From positions 16,079,462 through 16,143,461 of the forward strand of contig NC_061818.1 in the NCBI RefSeq assembly GCF_021462225.1: a stretch of DNA of 64,000 bases, read 5' to 3'. Both the position numbers and the translations under genes were made by a program. Shown here piece after piece: positions 43,561-64,000 of this stretch. Source of the DNA: Girardinichthys multiradiatus (lineage: Eukaryota > Chordata > Actinopteri > Cyprinodontiformes > Goodeidae). Below the pieces are notes generated by a model, which had not been told where the DNA came from, made no database searches, and saw nothing but the letters and a program-made list of their open reading frames with translations. Positions within the stretch are counted from its first letter, which is position 1. Each line of letters starts with the position of its first letter.

Positions 43561-45372
43561 ATCCTGTATATTGTTATTATTGTAATTCTGTCAATTGCTT
43601 TTGCATTTTTTACTCTTTCTGCTGGCTAGCAAACAAATTACCTCTTGATGATTATAAAACTTATCTTGACTTGCATATCACACTTTGATGAACATCACAA
43701 AACTTGGCAAAGTTCAGGGGGTAGTAGCACGTCTGCAGGCAAATATCAAATTGTAGATAGAATATTCTAACCTTTTTTTCTCTGAATTATTACTAAAACA
43801 ATCCTTGAAACCATTAAACACATCATTATAAACTGTTTTAATAGTGAAACAGCTATTTGCAGAGAAATGGTGACACAGACTCAGGATTGTATTTTCAATT
43901 TAATTTCTTTTAATATAATCTTATTTACATTGTTTTTTTTCATAAATGTTTAGTACATTGTAAGTTACAATACTTTTGCATCCATTACACAGTGAAATTA
44001 GACCATAGAAAACGCAGATTGAAATAATACTGCTTAACAGTCTTCAATCTACAACAGAACTCCCCCCTCCCCCACATGTTTCTTGCTCAATACAGTTTGA
44101 TTTTATTCTCTTCTATGGAGCTTTAATGGTTGAAAAGCGATTCATTCATTGTGGTCTTAAAGATGATGAATAGTTTTCCTAACATTCGGGCTACAGGGAG
44201 AAAATCATGTTTATGGCAAAATGGGCGATAAAACACGTAGGAAAAGCTTTGAGGGATTTTTTTTTTTAAACACAGTCGTTACAAATTAAGTGGCTTCTTC
44301 TTCTGCTTTGCATCTTGAGGCTCATTTTCATTAATAATAAGCAAAAACATCCTGGATTTACTTTTGGATATATTAGCAAGTTCAGATTAGTTTTATTTCT
44401 CAATTTACGGCTGGAAATAGCAACTTCTTTACACTTCAGCAAATGTAACTTGGTGTTTTAAAACACCAACACTTTTCACACACCGACAAGAGTTTTTCTC
44501 CACAGTAACATGAATGTTAAAAGTAACAAAACTCAGTAAAATCCACTTTGTGGATGACTTGAATTGCATGAGAATTGACCCTTCAGCTCCAGTAGGTTTG
44601 AGCTGCGATTAAGAAATTAGTGAGGGCTCATTGCAGAGCATATAGCAGCTTGGTCAGTAATCATTTAGTAATAAATAATAAAACATCAGAGAGGATCAGA
44701 GTGGTCGCAGGTACAAAAGTAAGAGACAAAAGTTGTCAAATGAAGAACCAGGCTCATTTGATCATCTTTACAGCGTAACTGAGTGCCATGCTTGACACAC
44801 ATGCATACACACACACAACACGCATACAAAAATCCCACTCTCTCTCACATGCAGACCGAGACACAAAGACACGCAACAGTGGTTAAACATGAAGCATGAA
44901 TACTAGTCGATCAATCGGCTTGTTACTGAGAAAAACAATCGCTCCCCACCTTGTTCTCCACACCTGGATTCAACGTCTGCAGGCTCGTAAGCAATTGGCT
45001 GATTGTGCCCGAAGACTTGAGCACGACTCGAGTCGAATTTGCCGTGGTTACACATTTTCAAGAGTGACATCATAGCTTGTTAAAACTGAAGGATAAAAAT
45101 GCTTCTTGAAAATATTTGAAAAATTTTTAAAATGCTCTTTTGTTTGCCCCCCCTCCTTCCTCCTGCTGTGCTTCCTCGTTTGACCGCAGGCGGTTCGGCG
45201 GTGCAGAGGTGGCAAGAGACGGTGTATTACTGTAATGCTTGGCTGTTCTGTATACTCGGAGTATACTTGAAGTTCAGTTTGTGTGTGTGTGCATATATGT
45301 AAAATGTCATATAGTTGGTGTGCAAGTGCAAGCAAGTGTGACTGTGTGTATCTTGTCCTTGTGGTGGATTCA
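43560..45372 (-). other. smurf1: smurf1 3' UTR / 3' flank
   Basis: AT-rich, no transposon recognised from about 43860 to the stop codon. Reverse-strand AATAAA candidates lie at 44392-44397 and 44102-44107, compatible with a 1.0-1.3 kb 3' UTR. A CA-rich stretch is at 44797-44830. Confidence 0.5.
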
Positions 45373-62210
<16,838 letters not shown>

Positions 62211-62700
62211 CACTCCAGGAGAAAAAAGGATCGCTTAAACTTTCCCTCGGAGAGGCCCAAAAATCACAGCCTTCGCCAAGAAATGGAACCGCGAAGGACT
62301 TCAGCTACGAAACATGCGGTCTGTTTTGGTATTCCTCAACAAAAAAACTGTATTATTCCGCCGCAAAGTCCCCCGCTCCTTCGAAATTCAACAACACAGG
62401 AGAACATTTTCGGGCAGGCTCAAGCACGTACGCGGCTGACGTCGTGTACTCGCTGCTGCGTGCTCGCGCCGGCGTTGTGCCGTAAAGTGATGATAGCTGC
62501 GTGAAGCTGACACCCCACCCACTTGAAAAATTCATGCAAATAGACAGAATGGTTAGTGCTTCGTTTGTGCAGGTTTGTGCCGTTAAAATTTTCGTTTGTG
62601 CTGTTTTAATTTCTGAGATATTATAAGGTTTAATTTCGGCCGATGACGTCACCATCCCCCCATTTTGCTCCAAATTGAACCGGAGTGGTCTACCTTTTTA
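62211..62700 (-). promoter_or_regulatory. smurf1: smurf1 5' leader and promoter (inferred)
   Basis: CpG-rich around 62400-62480. A CRE palindrome TGACGTCA is at 62644-62651 and an octamer ATGCAAAT at 62534-62541; no TATA box. The transcription start is not defined, but the CpG patch makes about 62400-62520 likely. Confidence 0.5.
62336..62407 (-). other. upstream ORF in smurf1 leader
   Basis: ATG at 62407-62405, 23 codons, TGA at 62338-62336, upstream of the main ATG. It counts only if the transcript starts above 62407. A second, 4-codon uORF lies at 62315-62301. Confidence 0.5.
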
Positions 62701-64000
62701 ATGCTGTTTGTGCCGCTTTTATGTACAAGCTATATAATTTTCTTTCAGGCGATCACTGACGACTTAAATCGATGACATCTATGGCCTGCGCTGAACATCA
62801 TCACCACCAAGCAAGCAGTTATTAATTTCGTGTTTTTCTTTCATCATGCAAGTTAAATTGGGTTTTTATCCGATGTTGTAAAATGTGTGCCTTGTTATAG
62901 TGTTTTGCACTTTATTCTTTAATAAAGATTATGAAACTTTTTTGGTCTCAAAGAAATTTGCTTTAAATATGTCTACTAAGTCACCAATACATTTATCTTT
63001 CTACACAGTAATTCAATATTATCCTCTCACAAATGGAAAAAATCCACCAGCTGCAGCTACACATTCCTTGCCCAAAACCTGACATGGTCTGCGACCACTA
63101 TGATGTAATGTTTATAATTTCAATAACTGTTCTGTGTTACTGTTGTGGTTTTAATAATCTAATTCAGCTCATGTACGCTGGACAAAAGCGGAAGTGCGAG
63201 TAGGTCATTGGCTCAAAGTTCATAACCAAGTAATTTACTTTTTGTTTAAATAACATTTTTAAATGCGTCAAGCATTAATTTCTAATTTCTGACATTAAAT
63301 GTAAGAATTTTTAAAAGCGCTTGGCAACTTTGATATACTAAGTTCTCACGCAATGTCATAGGGATTGGCTCCACCCAGCGTACTGACCCCCACCACTGAC
63401 CTTGTTTTGGCCGTAATTTAAACGTTTACTACTTGTACAAGGTAAGTGAGCTAATAATATTTAGGTTTTAGATAAAACACTGTTTTTTAAAAGTCCAGAC
63501 TTTTAAAAAATGTTGAAACAAAGATTCTGCAAGGCTTCATTTTGCTGCTATTCCATTCATTTTCAGTCATCGATGTTTAGGCACATCAGTAGACTCCACA
63601 GAACTAAGACACATTTTTAAAGTTGAACAGATACTTCAATTGAAAATTCACAAGACAAGTAGTGGTAAAAAATTCAACATTTAAAATAAAATAAAAACAT
63701 ACTATAATTACAACACAGCATAAATGGCTTACAGATTTGAGAGAACAATTTAAACTGAGTTTTTGAGTTGTGATAGAATGCTGAAATATCAATGTTTTGT
63801 GGCTTTGGGAGATTATATAGGCCAGAAATATATTTTGATTAATGCTAATCAAAGGCCTTTTCGTTTCTTTAACTAGATGCCTCGACCAGCCATCAATAGA
63901 CAGGGATTCCCTTATTGCAGTTCTCTGCAGTTCAAAAGAGGATATCCTTCTTAATGGCAAAATAGCCACTCCAGCTGCCACTATTTGGACAGTATTAAGT
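62700..64000. other. 3' flank of window, possible start of another gene
   Basis: No coding similarity. Inverted CCAAT boxes (attgg at 63208-63212 and 63364-63368) precede a possible noncoding exon ending at 63441 with donor gtaagtgag on the + strand. The ORF at 63604-63981 (-) has no recognisable domain. Confidence 0.35.

Noticed and set aside
63604..63981. 125-codon - strand ORF at the right edge (MAAGVAILPLRRISSFELQR...)
   Set aside because: Possibly part of a repeat, but I cannot match it to a family and it has no other gene signals.

Overview
The window looks like a piece of a teleost fish chromosome. It is AT-rich, its genes are split into many short exons with GT-AG introns, and the repeats (Tc1-like DNA transposons, L2/Maui-type LINEs, hAT-like MITEs) are typical of fish. 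Three protein-coding genes can be assembled exon by exon. I recognised them by comparing translated exons with remembered vertebrate proteins; no database search was run.

Layout. (1) 1-9780, + strand: the 3' part of fascin (fscn1), with the last four coding exons (218 residues, beta-trefoils 3 and 4) and a 1.7 kb 3' UTR. The large first exon lies upstream of the window. (2) 9781-17690: gene-free, repeat-rich spacer with Tc1-like, LINE and hAT-like remnants. (3) About 17.7-39.2 kb, - strand: rnf216 (TRIAD3), an RBR-type E3 ubiquitin ligase. All 16 coding exons were found and join in one frame of 1062 codons; its introns are full of Tc1-like relics. (4) 39.2-44 kb: spacer with a 5'-truncated L2-type LINE, a common teleost interspersed repeat, and an almost intact Tc1-like transposon carrying one internal stop. 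(5) About 44-62.5 kb, - strand: smurf1, a C2-WW-WW-HECT E3 ligase. All 18 coding exons join into a 718-codon frame. Its first intron is 8 kb and has few repeats I can recognise. (6) 62.5-64 kb: the smurf1 promoter flank and a possible first exon of a further + strand gene.

fscn1 and rnf216 are convergent (tail to tail), the same arrangement as in human 7p22.1, where they are neighbours. SMURF1 lies elsewhere on human chromosome 7 (7q22.1), so the rnf216-smurf1 adjacency is a feature of this lineage. Fascin bundles actin in filopodia. SMURF1 degrades Smads and RhoA, which links it to BMP signalling and cell motility. RNF216 is an RBR ligase acting in innate signalling, neuronal turnover and autophagy. 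They are not an operon-like unit; the link is synteny.

I saw no CRISPR, phage, operon or clearly novel multi-gene system. The most notable items are: the nearly intact Tc1 element; a LINE nested in an older Tc1-like element; a CA repeat beside the 5' splice site of the giant rnf216 exon; that exon's long low-complexity P/A/Q/T-rich content; a Gly-rich insert in the smurf1 linker; upstream ORFs in both ligase leaders; and a perfect 17-bp hairpin in fscn1 intron 1.
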